Below, piece by piece: positions 1-11,348 of a DNA stretch of 64,000 nt. Source of the stretch: Diaporthe sp. PMI_573 (Eukaryota; Ascomycota; Sordariomycetes; Diaporthales; Diaporthaceae). The notes beneath the pieces were generated by a model. That model was not told the origin of the DNA. It ran no database searches and was given only the letters and a program-made list of their open reading frames with translations. Made by a program: the position numbers and the translations under genes. The stretch covers positions 1,488,001 through 1,552,000 of the forward strand of contig JAJTUP010000010.1 of the NCBI GenBank assembly GCA_021399435.1, read 5' to 3'. The stretch's first letter is position 1. Each line of letters starts with the position of its first letter.

Positions 1-1345
1 CGACAACCCAACTACTCGCAACACCTTCCACTTGCAACCTGCCGGTAAGGGAATCGGAGCATGGAGTTATGGAGTTATGCAGCCAGTGTATTCGCAATGT
101 TCATTGCAGTCTGGGGTAATGTACAACTTTTGTTCAGTACTCGGGGACAAAGCAAGCTAATAAATTATTTTGGAATCAAGGTTTTGCAGCTGCTTTCCCT
201 GTGTTTCAAGCTCATCTGCTGAAGTCTGAGGGGTACCAGGGCTCATTGATCCTAACGTTCCTTTCACCGGGAATCAACGATATCATCAAAGGCATTCTCT
301 TTCAAGTTCTACCAAAGTCACCCAAGTATCGACGATTTCTTGTTGCGTGTGGCATCGGTACTATATAAGTGTGTCTCTTATCCTGGCCAGCTGCGCTACT
401 TCGCCCTGGCAAATCGTCTTGACCCAAGGAGTTCTTTTTGGAGTTGGTGGAATCATGCTGAACTTCGTTCACGTCTCAATTTTCTCCGAGTGGTTCGTGG
501 AGAGAAGACCAAGTGCCATGAGCTTCATTTGGCTCGGTTGGCGTGTTGGCAGCCTAGGATTTCCGCTCGTCTCCCAATGGCTTCTTGATGCCCAGGGGTA
601 CGAGGCAACTTTACAGAGTTTGGCTGTTCCTATCCTTGCACTTCTGCTGCCTTCTTTGATCGCTTTCAGAGGTCAGTATCCCGCGGCCCATGTGCAATCA
701 GCGAAGCAGATACCAAGGATTTCGACATGGCGACTTTTACAAACACCAAACCTTCTATATTATCTCCTCGTCACGGTTCTCTTCAGCATGGTCATCAAAG
801 CGCCGACGATGTTCATTATAACATTTGCAGAGGATCTCTCACTAAATCCCGCCGACCAAGCTTTGGCATACTGTCTTCGGGTAATCAGTGCCATGATGGG
901 TATCTATGCGTTTGGAAAATATTCCGACAAGGGACTTTATCAACAACTCATGACCTTTTCGACGATTGCTTTCTCAACTGTTTACTTCCTCATTTGGGGC
1001 TTCGCAAAAGACAGATTGACCTTGTACACATTTGCAATGGCTATTGGGCTCACTAGCGGTGGTAAGTGTCATCTTATCCTATGTTCAATGCTTCATCAAA
1101 TCGCACTTTCCTTTCATTTCCAGCGTGCTCGAAAATTAACTTGCAGGTCTCCCACAGGCTTCGACAACAGCATGTACGGAATCTATTCGGACATTTCTGG
1201 GAAGAATTCTGAGCTATTTACCACGGTGCACGGGGTGTTCAGCACTTCTCGGTGCTGCTATAGGGTGCAAAAGCCGAAATCAAACTGGCAGAGTCCAAGG
1301 GGACTTGCATCCATCTTGTTTTCATTGAGTCCCGTTTCTGAGAGT
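1..1345 (+). pseudogene. MFS (monocarboxylate-transporter-like) gene, broken, 5' end outside window
   Basis: Membrane segments typical of a fungal MCT-type major facilitator are readable, but not in one frame. The first part (frame of base 2) ends in GKGIGAWSY. The reading then resumes in another frame as AASVFAMFIAVW, because TGGAGTTA is repeated in tandem at 62-69 and 70-77, and this 8-bp gain shifts the frame. A probable intron follows, then AFPVFQAHLLKSEGY. Near 356-366 the frame shifts again, into a TAA at 366, and continues as SVSLILASCATSPW. The best part is about 368-1060, with several hydrophobic helices. A GTAAGT intron begins near 1061. The last part, after about 1147, again mixes frames around a LGAAIG motif. 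Several independent breaks support a decayed transporter. A misplaced intron could explain one break but not all of them. Confidence 0.72.
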
Positions 1346-1360
1346 CATATATTTAAGTAA

Positions 1361-3212
1361 ATTCACTATGAATCAGAGACACTGGAAATGTAGAAGCAGG
1401 AAATGATTCTTAACTCACTCTTAGGTCTATGGCAAGACTCTGCCGAGCGATCTCATTGCTCTCAAGATTTTCGGAAAAACGATGCCAAGACCGAGACGCA
1501 ACTGATTCATCATGTATGAAAACATCACATGGCTGACTTTCTACCATTTCCGCGGGCCCAAGGTTTGTCAACTCAGTGCCCCGAATTGGCGGTGTGAAAT
1601 GAAAATTGTTCGGGGGCAGTAGTAGCAGCAGTGACCAAAAAAAACATAGTAAAATCCTGCGATTATAGTCTGCGAATTCGGGTTACGACGGCAGCATGGC
1701 ACATTGGTATACCAGCTGCGCAACCGGTGCTGATTTTAGAACGCCTTCAGAGCGCCACCTTTCCTTAGATGCTGGCACGTAATCTAAGAATGCATGGGCA
1801 AGTCGGGTGTGATAGCTGCAAAGTACCTTTATACGAGACTGTGTGACCTGACCAGATTTGCAACATGCAAACAAGGCTCGCCACACATGCGACCAACACA
1901 TCCTGCTCACAGCTAGTGCTGCCATTGTTTCTTGGGCATATCTCTAGCAGTGAGCTTTTTCGGGAAACGGCGATCATCGACGCCCACTCCACTATGCCGC
2001 CACGTAAGAACCGAAGCCCTCGTTTTCTCCGCTGATGACTGTCTAATGATGCTTCATGTCAAATTCGGTGTGATTCTAGGCGTGACGCGAGGATTCGAGT
2101 TCCGGAAGACTGTATGAAGAACAGCCCGGGAATGTGACGACAAAGGCGTCTTGCAGATCGAGATCAGCAAATGGTGCGTGTCACGAGCGAGGGAGGGTGC
2201 AGGATTGGCCGACTTGCCAAGACGGGTAGGTACCTGATTGTACTGTGGCACGTTTTCTGCAACTGACTCCATTCAAGCCCATTCCGCATCTCACAATCAA
2301 TATTGTATGCACCTTTTGAACGAGCATTGTCAGCGAGTGGGCTGATGCCACAGCGCTGCATTTCCACGAATGACAACATGAGGATTAGAGCCTTCCAGAT
2401 GTATCTTACCCGGTAGCTTTTGCACTTTGACGTGGGGTCGTCAACCTGGCTACCTTGTGTAGCTAATTCCCGCTTCTCCGGCAAAAGCAAGACAATCGTT
2501 TTTTTCGCTGAGTGTACGGACAATCGCCGCGTCTATCCTCTAAATGGACCCCCCCGAGCTTGCTATAGTCTCTATGTTTACATGCATAAAAGCCCGCCTC
2601 TTCAATTTCCGGACGCAGACATGACGGCCACCGGAAACCTACCCATGCTACATACACTTGCCCAGGAGAGAACGTTGACCTTGAAAGGGCCCTTGTTAGC
2701 TTCTCTTAGAAAAAGCATCGGCAACAACCTAGTTCCCCTCCAACTAGCATGCTACGGCCTTTCTTTTCTTGTGAGACGGCTCATCGCGGCACGGGGAAAG
2801 TGCAACTTCAGGCCGAAATGTCGTGCACTGCAGGGAAAGTGAAGGAGTAATGCAGGCTGCAGCCCGATGGCCAGTCGCTTGGACCGGGAAGTGCGTGACG
2901 GATGATCGGTGCATTACTTGTGCGACCACAGAAAACACAGAGGCCAATAATGCAGATGCCGAGCATGCAATGCCGCCTCACTATTTGGGCATGTTCCAAG
3001 CGGAAGGAGCATGTGACACTCTCGGCTTCGTGGACAAACAATTCCTTGAAATGAAGCCTAGTCGGAGCCACCTCGCAGTTTTATCACCCCCTCGTGTTCC
3101 GAACACTCACCTCATTGTCCCAATACCATGGAGTAAGGGCCTGCGAATTCCCGTGTGAGACATCTAAAACTTTCTAGTATTAATTGTCTGATACGACCGA
3201 AGTTGGAGCATC
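1361..3212. other. Intergenic, no supported gene
   Basis: Short open frames occur on both strands. None shows a recognisable domain, splice-linked extension or signal peptide. I see no tRNA-like fold or clear repeat here. Confidence 0.4.
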
Positions 3213-5068
3213 ATGGCATCCCGCGGTTTCCATGCGGAACCGACACCCCCTCGTTTCGATGAGGAAACGACACCCACTGGCTTCGAGGACTTTCAATTCA
3301 AGATCCGTGGGTGGCCCGCTCACGAAAATGAAGATCACTTCAATATCTTCATGCAGAAGATCGACGGAAACCTCCAGTTGATGGCAGAACTGGAGAAGGA
3401 CCAGAACGGTATCACTTTCGTAAGCAAGGACAGACTTTCCGATAGCGGTGTGTCAGGCTTGGAGGAGGCTAACTTTGAGAAAGATCCAGCTCAGACAACG
3501 ATCCGGTCGGAGACGTGAGTTTGATGATCGTGTTCGAAGGCTTTGCTGTGCCATCGTAAAGCCTGGGAACCGAGAGCATGTCAATAGGCTGACAGATCGT
3601 TCCCTGCTCGGATTCTCTCCGCTGGGGGACCAGGTCCAATCGTTTTGGAATAACGCGTTGTTCGAAACGGTATTGCAGGAAGGACCCAGCTATCTCCAAG
3701 CACTCCACGATGATAGACAACGGGCCACGAGGCTTGACTTCGTCCCACCATGGTATGTAGCTGTTCCCGGCCATGAGAGATCCACATGACGCCTAACATG
3801 TCAGCAGGGCTGTTGTCTTAGCCTTCTCAATGGTTTCCCAGATCAATGTCGCGGGGTATAAAATGGACCCATCCGCACCCATAAGTGAATGGAGTGAGAA
3901 TATTGCTTCCTTCTTTGGGAAACAGGGATTAGAAACAGGAGGGGACTTTCTAAAACGTCTGGTCAATGAGAATCAAGTAAGCTCCTTCGATAAGTGACCA
4001 CGTTTTTGAGCAATCTACTGACATATATGGGAGGCCTCTGAACTCAAGACCGTTCAGGAGGTATACAGCGATGGAGTCAAAGACTTGGAGGATGCTATTC
4101 GGGTTATTTTTGGATCCCTTGGGGGCTTGAAACGTAAGCAAGGAGACAACTACATCGAAAGGTGGCACCGACAATTCTGACAAGAACTAACATTACTACT
4201 CAATAAGAGTCCAGACGAGGCAAGGATCAGCTTTCTAAACGCTGCAAGAAGGCAAAGAATGCATGCTACTCCGCAACCCTTCGTGCTGCAAAGGCGACGC
4301 TTGCGAACAAGACAGTTCTGGAGGAGTTTCTTCAATTCCGCCTCAAGGAAGCTATTTCAACTGAATCTTCTGCTGGTGTTGCGACTTTTGGGCTTTTCTC
4401 AACCGCCGCCGTTTCTCTGGACTTTGTTGCTGCACCTGCGTCTGCATCAGCACTCTGGACAGCCGTTACAACTTGGTCGTGGCCGACTGTCCTTGCTGTT
4501 ACAAACCCTGTAGGAGGGGCGATTGTCGGCTTCATTGGCTTGGCCATGCTAGCGGCATCGCGATCCTATGCATCATCGAGGGTACAGGAGATTTTATACC
4601 ACCAGAGACGTGAGTTACGATCCCCATTCATGGAGACAAATATGAAAGGCTGACGCCAGTCGTCGTGAAGTGATCATACTGATCTCACAGTGCTATACTA
4701 TCACCAACACGCTTGGCATGCTCTCGGAGTGTATTGACCACCTTGAGAATGCTTCCGACGATCAAGCAGCGTCTATGTTTATACGACGCAATGGCAATAA
4801 GCACCTCTTAGACAGCTGGACTGAGTTCAGCAACAAGAATGACCGAGAGAGGAAGGAGACGTTGCCTTCCCAGAAGAAGAAAGAAAATCACCATGAACAT
4901 CAGGCGAAGAGTGGGCTTAACAAGAGACAGCGACAGGTACGTCGTTATATGAAGGTACTGGCTCATGAGGAGAGAACATGCCTAGTGAGCTCTTTGGAAC
5001 GACTTCGCGACACTGGCAAGCTGTATGAGTCGTCGGATAGCGAGTCTGAGGGAGATTCGACCAAATGA
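3213..5068 (+). CDS. Hypothetical protein with a long paired hydrophobic region (6 exons, about 511 aa)
   Basis: I do not recognise the family. Exons modelled by frame and splice signals are 3213-3514, 3588-3752, 3808-3976, 4034-4133, 4208-4609 and 4671-5068. All join in phase to give 511 residues; the last acceptor (GAAG) is the weakest. Order: a charged N-terminus; a soluble helical part (LTDRSLLGFSPLGDQVQ, AVVLAFSMVSQINVAGY); a basic Lys/Arg/Ala-rich stretch; then two long small-residue hydrophobic runs about residues 284-346 (AGVATFGLFSTAAVSLDFVAA and NPVGGAIVGFIGLAML) separated by a Trp-rich turn; then a helical Lys/Glu-rich tail with an acidic Ser end (SSDSESEGDS). The design resembles a helical protein that inserts a hairpin into membranes, but that is inference only. 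It stands alone between a decayed transporter and a secreted glycosidase. Confidence 0.6.
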
Positions 5069-5702
5069 GAAGCCACAGAGGGAGTGTGTAGAGTTGTAGT
5101 GGTCCAGATTGTACGTCAGCATCGAAACTTTTCAACACCATGGCTGTGCGTTGCAATATTCGAGATAATGCACCAGCTATTGCCAACAACTTCTAGTTGT
5201 CTGTAGTCGAATTGCCCCCTGTTGACGTCGAGGGATCAAACCCATGATGTTGGGATAGACTACTATCCTCCCAAAAAGGTTAAGGCTCCACAATTTTAAA
5301 GTTGAGATCAGGGATCGGATACACCGGGCTTGGCCCCATGGAAGTCCAGCCCCCTGCCTTACTCAGCCGGTGCTGGCAAGCACTCTTACCTGAAACACGC
5401 TCCATGCTAGCAAAGGCTAATCGGTGTGTATGTGGGCTATCAATAGACCACCACTCAATTTCGGAGTTAAAAGTAAAGTTAACCATGACAGAGTTCGTCT
5501 ATAAACGGCATAGATGGCAGGTCCCGTTGGCATTAAGCGATGTGCTCCACTTGGCCCGCCTCCTGAAATTAGGCGCAAGCTGGATCTATAAGACCTCGTC
5601 AGGACATGTTGACGCATCATTGATGTTCCCACGTGGTAACTGTCTGCATTTGCGCATGTGAGAGATTTGTTGTTCTTTCTTTTCACTCCACAGTCTTTAC
5701 AG
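5069..5702. promoter_or_regulatory. Intergenic; probable promoter side of the GH53 gene
   Basis: Holds no supported gene. A TATAAG lies at 5587-5592, about 115 bases upstream of the GH53 start codon, and a CT-rich stretch (TTCTTTCTTTTCACTCC) lies just before the start, as is common in fungal promoters. Functional assignment is inference. Confidence 0.3.
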
Positions 5703-7000
5703 ATGGCGTTCCGAAAATTCGCGTTTGGTGCACTCCTCGCCCACGCCGCACAGGCAGCTCTGCAGCACAAGGGGGCCGATTGGTCATCCGTTGCCGTCCT
5801 GGAGCGCGATATTGGTATTCAGTATAAGGATACTCAGGGTACTGTCAAACCACTCGAGACTATTTTGTCTGAGAACGGCCTCAACATAGTCCGACAGAGA
5901 GTAGTGCGTCTTCCCCAGCGGTTGCCAGGGCTCAGAAAATCGCTAACGCACGGGGTTGTTGTAGTGGGTGGCCAAGGGCGATTATGACCTCGACTACAAT
6001 GTCGCTCTGGCCAAGCGCGCAAAGGCAGCAGGCCTGGACGTCCACATCAACCTGCACTTCAGTGATTCCTGGGCCGACCCCGGTCAGCAGAAGATCCCGG
6101 CAGGGTGGCCCACAGATCTTGCAGGTTTGACAACTCAAATATACGAGTACACGCTCAACGTCAGCAACACGCTCCAGGCCGCGGGCATTCAACCGGCCAT
6201 TATAGATATCGGAAACGAGATCGCCGACGGAATCCTGTGGCCAGTTGGTCGGGGAAGCGAGAACTGGACAAACACAGCCCAGCTTCTGACATCTGCCTCC
6301 AAGGGCATCAGAGACAGCGATCTCAGCCCGCAGCCAAAGATCAATGTCCACCTCAACGGCGCAGCCGACGCTGGAGTTCAGGACTTCTTCTGGGAAAATG
6401 TCTTGAAGGCAGACCCCAACTTCCCGGCTCAGATCGACATGTTCAGCGCGTCTTTCTACCCATTCTAGTACGTACCCACCCTATCCCCCACGCCCTGCAG
6501 ACAGAGCATTTTGTCACTAACTTTGGCCCCTCGTAGTGGCCCCGAGTGGAATTTCACCCGGCTATCAAACACACTCACGCACATGACGGAGCTCCTCCCC
6601 GGCAAGGAATTCATGGTTTCTGAGATGGCCTGGCCGTTTACGTGCGAGCAAGGTGGAAACTTCGCGTTCCCTCCCGACATGCGACCTAGCATTCCCTTCA
6701 ACGCCGAGGGCCAGAGGACTTGGGTCACTGAGGTTGCGAAGAGGGTAGAGGCAATCACGGGTGGCGTCGGTGTCGAGTACTGGGAAATCGGATGGGTGAA
6801 CAACGCTGGTCTTGGTCAGTATAAATCTTCTCCTACTGCGGTTCCACTTCCATCGCATTTTTGAACATATCACGTGTACCATATTACGCTCTATGACAGG
6901 CCACTAACATATAACAGGGCAAACGGGTTGTGAGGACAACATTATGTTCGAATTTGCCGGCAATGCGAGAGATTCGCTGTCTGTATTTTCCTCGATTTAG
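5703..7000 (+). CDS. Arabinogalactan endo-beta-1,4-galactanase, GH53, secreted
   Basis: Hydrolyses beta-1,4-galactan side chains of pectin outside the cell. Exons 5703-5903, 5965-6467, 6537-6814 and 6918-7000 join in phase to 354 aa, the usual GH53 size. The start gives a signal peptide (MAFRKFAFGALLAHAAQA). Family signatures follow in order: NGLNIVRQRVW-V, DYDLDYNVALAKRAKAAGLD, then HINLHFSDSWADPGQQ. The proton-donor Glu sits in IDIGNEIADG and the nucleophile Glu in MVSEMAWPF. The C-terminal GQTGCEDNIMFEFAGNA is in a short last exon and is required to finish the fold. Nothing appears truncated. Neighbours are unrelated, so it is probably a free-standing plant cell-wall gene. Confidence 0.93.
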
Positions 7001-7243
7001 CGACCTCCAAATAGATTATAAGAAGTCACCTTTCAAGAAGGCACAAGTTGACTGTGAGGAACTGTTGATGCACGAAGTGATGGAATTAGAAACATGGAAG
7101 AGCAGTGCCATGATGGTCCGGAACTATCGTGTGTATTTCCGGATTCAAAAGTACCTTGAAGACCCGAGGAAAAGAAAGGTTTTCTCGGACGGGACATCTG
7201 TCTGACACGTGTTCCATGCTCGTATGTGCATTCCGCCGAAGCA
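7001..7243. other. Short spacer between convergent GH53 and HET remnant
   Basis: Shared 3' flank. A 91-codon open frame covering 6930-7205 overlaps the last GH53 exon out of frame and shows no family features. Confidence 0.35.
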
Positions 7244-8554
7244 TCATGAAAGAAAACACATCTTTTGCTTCATATTAGCTGACGCCATGGCTGATTGAGT
7301 CATATCGCCCACTCCCTTCCTCTCCACGGTCCCATCAGCCTTCTTTTTGACAAGAAGGACACGGCACCAGTGCACATGCGGCTCACCAGCTCGGGAGACC
7401 TTGCCCCCAATCACCATGACGTTGGCATCGGGATTGGGGAAGAGAAATTCAGGGAAGTATTCTTCTCCGGGTCTGTCCAGTCTCCGACCAGTTGTGCAGA
7501 GGTTGAGAGCGACAGGCTCCATCTCTGCAGTCAACCCAGCAGCACCCAATGGCTCGTCCAAAACGACTCCGCCTACGGTTCTGCCGGACTCATTAAGCAC
7601 CAGTTTGCAGCCATCTTCGATGCTGAAGTGCGAGGCGTCAGAATGATACGCATCGAAACAGAGACATTGGCTGAGGTCGATGTTGGGGTCCAAGTGCTGA
7701 GTTATGGAGCGGTCCAAGGACCCCGTGACACCCACTTGAGGGTAAAGTGCCTGGTCTCCCCGATGGATAGGGCAAATCTGGAACGGACGGTCGTGCGGGA
7801 CGTAGTCGTCTGCTTCCCACGCTTGGACAAGTCGCTTCACAAGGATCATCCCATCGTCAATACCACGTGTATCCTTGTCCACCACCCAGAAGTTGCACGT
7901 CGGGGATAGCGAGACGGGGTTTTGAGTGAGGTAGCGCACAGCGCGCTTCCATCCCGCCCATGGCCAGCTCGGGAACTCGGGCAACCTCTCCAGCGGACCT
8001 CCAGCAGCGGACCACAACAGAGCCATGTCGAGCTGGTTCTCTGGCAGCCCAAACACGAGCTTGGTGCCCATTTGCCTCTCGTGCACGACGCCAAGACCCG
8101 CGAACGCGTTCAATTTGTCACTCCAATAGCCCATCTCCCGGGTGGTGTATTCTTGTACAGCGGCCTCGTAGCGAGAGATGTGGTCATGTCGGCCGCCGAA
8201 CTCGATATGCGGTAGCGCTTGAAGCATTTATTGATTCTCTTGAAGCTGGGATGCCTCCACCGGCAGCATCTGGGAGCCGAATTGGGGCTTGAAGTTGAAC
8301 CTCCCATCTCTGGTCAGTGGGATGGTGACACCACCCTCGGTCGTGTATTCCGCCGTCGCGGGGGTGTTGTCTGGCTCGGCTGGCATGTCTTCACACCAGG
8401 CTGCCTCACGGCATTCCCAAGTGACGTGGCCATTGTGAAAAATCAATAATCGCGCGGACAAGACAGCTTCTTGAGATCGACTTCTTCGGGTAAGGAAGCT
8501 GTCGATCACTGAGAAAGCTCCTGCGAACGTGGCGCTATAGGTTTGGGTGGACAC
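7244..8554 (-). pseudogene. HET-domain protein gene, 5'-truncated and interrupted by a stop
   Basis: On the minus strand 8554-8231 encodes the end of a HET domain and the usual following motif (QEAVLSARLLIFHNG, then TWECREAAWCEDM). The frame hits TAA at 8230-8228 and continues directly in the same frame as MLQALPHIEFGG. It then gives the typical post-HET region YWSDKLNAFAGLGVV, PENQLDMALLWSAAGGP and PSWPWAGWK, down to the stop at 7244. The segment before QEAVLS, which should read like TRGWT(F/Y)QE, is scrambled as TRRSRSQE. The N-terminal catalytic-like part of HET (YxxLSYVWG, CIDQxD) is absent upstream. Together these point to a non-functional copy. A working relative lies at 30.3-32.2 kb. 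Confidence 0.7.
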
Positions 8555-9367
8555 CGTTTTTGTAATATTCTGTGGCTCCAGGTATTCAATGATGCGTAAC
8601 TTGCCTACTTAAGTAGGTAGTCTCGTTTGGCGGAATGGCAATATCCCCATTTTTTGTCGGCGGGGCAACATCTCATCCTGCAGGCTGCAGGCCGCGCCAC
8701 TCTTATCTTTGCTGTCAGTCCCAAAAGCCGCCGGGGAAATAGTGTAACATCCAACAGTTGGAAACAAGACATCGATATCTACCACAAACCAGGCCACTGC
8801 TTCACCAGATCTACAGCTCCACCCACTCTGTGCTGCACTATTGATAGACACCATGGAAGAAAACCGCCCACAGGTCCACAATTGTATTGAGAAGGAGGAG
8901 AAGAAGCCCACATCCTAGATTACATGGATCCGAGATATTTGACAAACATCTACTAGCAGGTATTGGTTTCGATCACTTCATGAGGCTGAAATATTGAAAT
9001 TCTATTTATCAATGTAATTTGTTACGCGGATGATTTCATTCGTGCCTTTGGTATTGCACTTGGAGGCTCAATTAAAGAAATTCCAACATATTCGCTTCTT
9101 GTGACGTTTTGTTTTCATTGAATTACATGTGCCTGGTGGTCTTGCTCAGTGGGGTCCTGGTATTATATCAGAGGCAATAAAATGGAACAACTATCCGGCG
9201 CGACGAAGGGTAACTCCATCGGATCATGTGGGGTGTCGATCCGACTGTAACCTAAAATCATATTTGTGCTCTATTTTAACCGCGCTGCTTACATCCAGCA
9301 GAGGTGGGGAAGTCTGCTTCACGATGATCACGAAGCAACCCAAGTCATTGACAGCGAAGCCTCAGTG
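8555..9367. other. Intergenic, no supported gene
   Basis: I looked here on the minus strand for the missing HET N-terminus and did not find it. The right half is AT-rich and is the likely promoter side of the oxidoreductase at 9368. Confidence 0.35.
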
Positions 9368-10267
9368 ATGGCGATAAAGAAAGATCAGCTGGAGGACACT
9401 GCTCGCACCACGCGAGCAAACCTCAAATATTTGTTAGATGGACCGAAGATCAACCGGCGTTTCGTCTCAGCCGGAGTGGAGGTGAACACGGGCCGCTACG
9501 GCCCTTACGAGATGACAATCCGCGACGGCCGAGACATCAAGGACCACTTTTCATTCGATCGCCACGGCTTTCAGCTCCTCGACGCGCCAACCAAGGTGGT
9601 CGACTTTCATGACAAGACCGAGATCGAAGCTAAATATCAGAATGAAGTACGTGACCACGTCCAGCGCGCCTTTGGAGCAGATTTCGTCGTTCCGACTGGC
9701 TGGATGATCCGAACCTCGGGCGACATACCCAAGCCGAAGGAGTCGGAAGGCCCATACCGCCATTACGGCGGCGTTCAGCCCCCGGCAGGAGAGGTGCACG
9801 TCGACACGGAGCCCAGCCGCCAGCTCGCCGCCGCACAGCGCATCTACGAGAAAGAGCGGCCCGGCGGCCCTGGCTTCAAGCGCTTCATCATCTCCAGCTT
9901 CTGGCGGACGTTCTCCCCGCCTCCGCAGGCGTGCCCACTCGCGGTGTGCGATGCCCAGAGCGTCGGAGACGATGAGGGGGTGCCCAATACTCTTTGGGTG
10001 GTGGACAAGATCCCCGAGGGCGACGAGATGTTCGCGGACATGGACGACGAGAAGCAGCTCGCGGCTGCGATCTTTCGACATAGCCCCTATCATAGGTGGT
10101 GGTATTTCTCGGGGATGAAGCGCGACGAGGCACTCTTACTCAAGTTCCATGACAGCGACCGCAGCGTCGGCTGGCGCACGCCGCACACGGCTTTCTGGGA
10201 CGAGAGCTTTCCTGATGCCAACGTGAGGGAGAGTATTGAGTGTAGAAGCATTGCGTTCTTCGAGTAG
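9368..10267 (+). CDS. CmcJ/AsaB-like oxidoreductase (GA4-desaturase-like family), intronless
   Basis: A 299-aa single-exon protein of the fungal family that includes AsaB-type and gibberellin 4-desaturase-like proteins. These hydroxylate or desaturate small metabolites and are often in secondary-metabolite clusters. Landmarks in order: YLLDGPKINRRFVSAGVEVN; HDKTEIEAKYQNEV; a His-rich site GEVHVDTEPSRQ; FKRFIISSFWRTFSPPPQACPLAVCDA; HRWWYFSGMKRDEALLLKFHDS; and the C-terminal signature RTPHTAFWDESFPDANVRESIECR. Length matches the family. I chose ATG 9368 because an upstream in-frame ATG at 9266 only adds residues without family resemblance. It has no cluster partner beside it; the terpene genes are 12 kb away. 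Confidence 0.82.
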   Translation: MAIKKDQLEDTARTTRANLKYLLDGPKINRRFVSAGVEVNTGRYGPYEMTIRDGRDIKDHFSFDRHGFQLLDAPTKVVDFHDKTEIEAKYQNEVRDHVQRAFGADFVVPTGWMIRTSGDIPKPKESEGPYRHYGGVQPPAGEVHVDTEPSRQLAAAQRIYEKERPGGPGFKRFIISSFWRTFSPPPQACPLAVCDAQSVGDDEGVPNTLWVVDKIPEGDEMFADMDDEKQLAAAIFRHSPYHRWWYFSGMKRDEALLLKFHDSDRSVGWRTPHTAFWDESFPDANVRESIECRSIAFFE

Positions 10268-11348
10268 TGGATGGAGGAAATCATCAGCCAGAAGCACACG
10301 AGACATACTCGAACAAAGTCACATTACTGCTTTTCAACGGCAAGCATGAGTATGACTATACTTCAATTTGTAGTTGCAAGAAATCATTATTGAGCGATGA
10401 TGCTGGGATCCTACCCCTGGGCCTTCTCGCCAAAGGCCTTATGACCTACATGTAGGCTCGGTGGAACTCATGAGGAGCACGCGCTGGGAGTACATCAGGA
10501 GATACCTAAGTAGCTATAATGGAAGGTTGGAATATCCAAAGCACTTGATAGGATTAGTCTCACTACCTGCATTGGCTTTATTTTTTTCAAGGGTGCCAGA
10601 AAAGCCGGTAATTGTGCTGTATTGGAACAACTTCACTGAGTCTTGCATGTATGACCGCAACGTACCAAGGTAACCATTCTCAAGTGCCTGATGTGGTTAG
10701 AAGTGGGCAGCCTTACTAACGATGGCATCGTTGAAGTGTCCATTTCCAGCTGTATGCCTGTATTCAATGAGGGTATACTTAGAATCATAATAGGAAATCG
10801 ATGCGAGCTCAATTCAACCTCAGCTTGGTTGTACAATGCTTCCGGGACGAAATGTTACCTAGGTCGACAAGTAAGATCAGTTTGCGCTTCAGCTGCATGT
10901 GGTGAAACCCAGCTCAATCTTCCGAGGCCCCATGACGATGCTTTCGGGGCTGAATGGCCATGGTCTCTTGGGCCATGCAATCTCGCACTTGCCTGGAAGT
11001 CGTGTTACCATTGCCTCGGTGCCTCTCATTGGTTGCCTCGGAGGACTTTGTCTGGCAGAGTGGTATTGCGACTTTAATGATAGTAGACGCCAAGTTCTTG
11101 TGGGGGCCGAAAGGGAATTAATAGTCTGCTGTGACATGACTGGCCGATTTGTGCGCAGATAGACCTCGGCCACGGCCCACTTACTGCGTGGCCGCCTCTG
11201 GGGCGGAATCCTCTCAGCTATCTATATTAAGGGGGCTTCAACTGGTCTCATTTGAAAGTTTTCTCTTCCAAATCACCAATACCACGTCTCCGCCTCAAGA
11301 GCTTTGCACGCAGCGGACAATTTGCAAGCTTGGAAGTGAAGGGCTCAG
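10268..11348. other. Intergenic, no supported gene
   Basis: Open frames of 60-128 codons occur on both strands around 10690-11170. They overlap one another and show no recognisable domain. One plus-strand frame at 10899-11162 has a hydrophobic run but no support. Confidence 0.35.

Noticed and set aside
7295..7909. 204-codon plus-strand frame opposite the HET remnant
   Set aside because: Antisense of the clear post-HET region; no motifs.
9551..10093. 180-codon minus-strand frame opposite the oxidoreductase
   Set aside because: Shadow of the CmcJ/AsaB-like gene.
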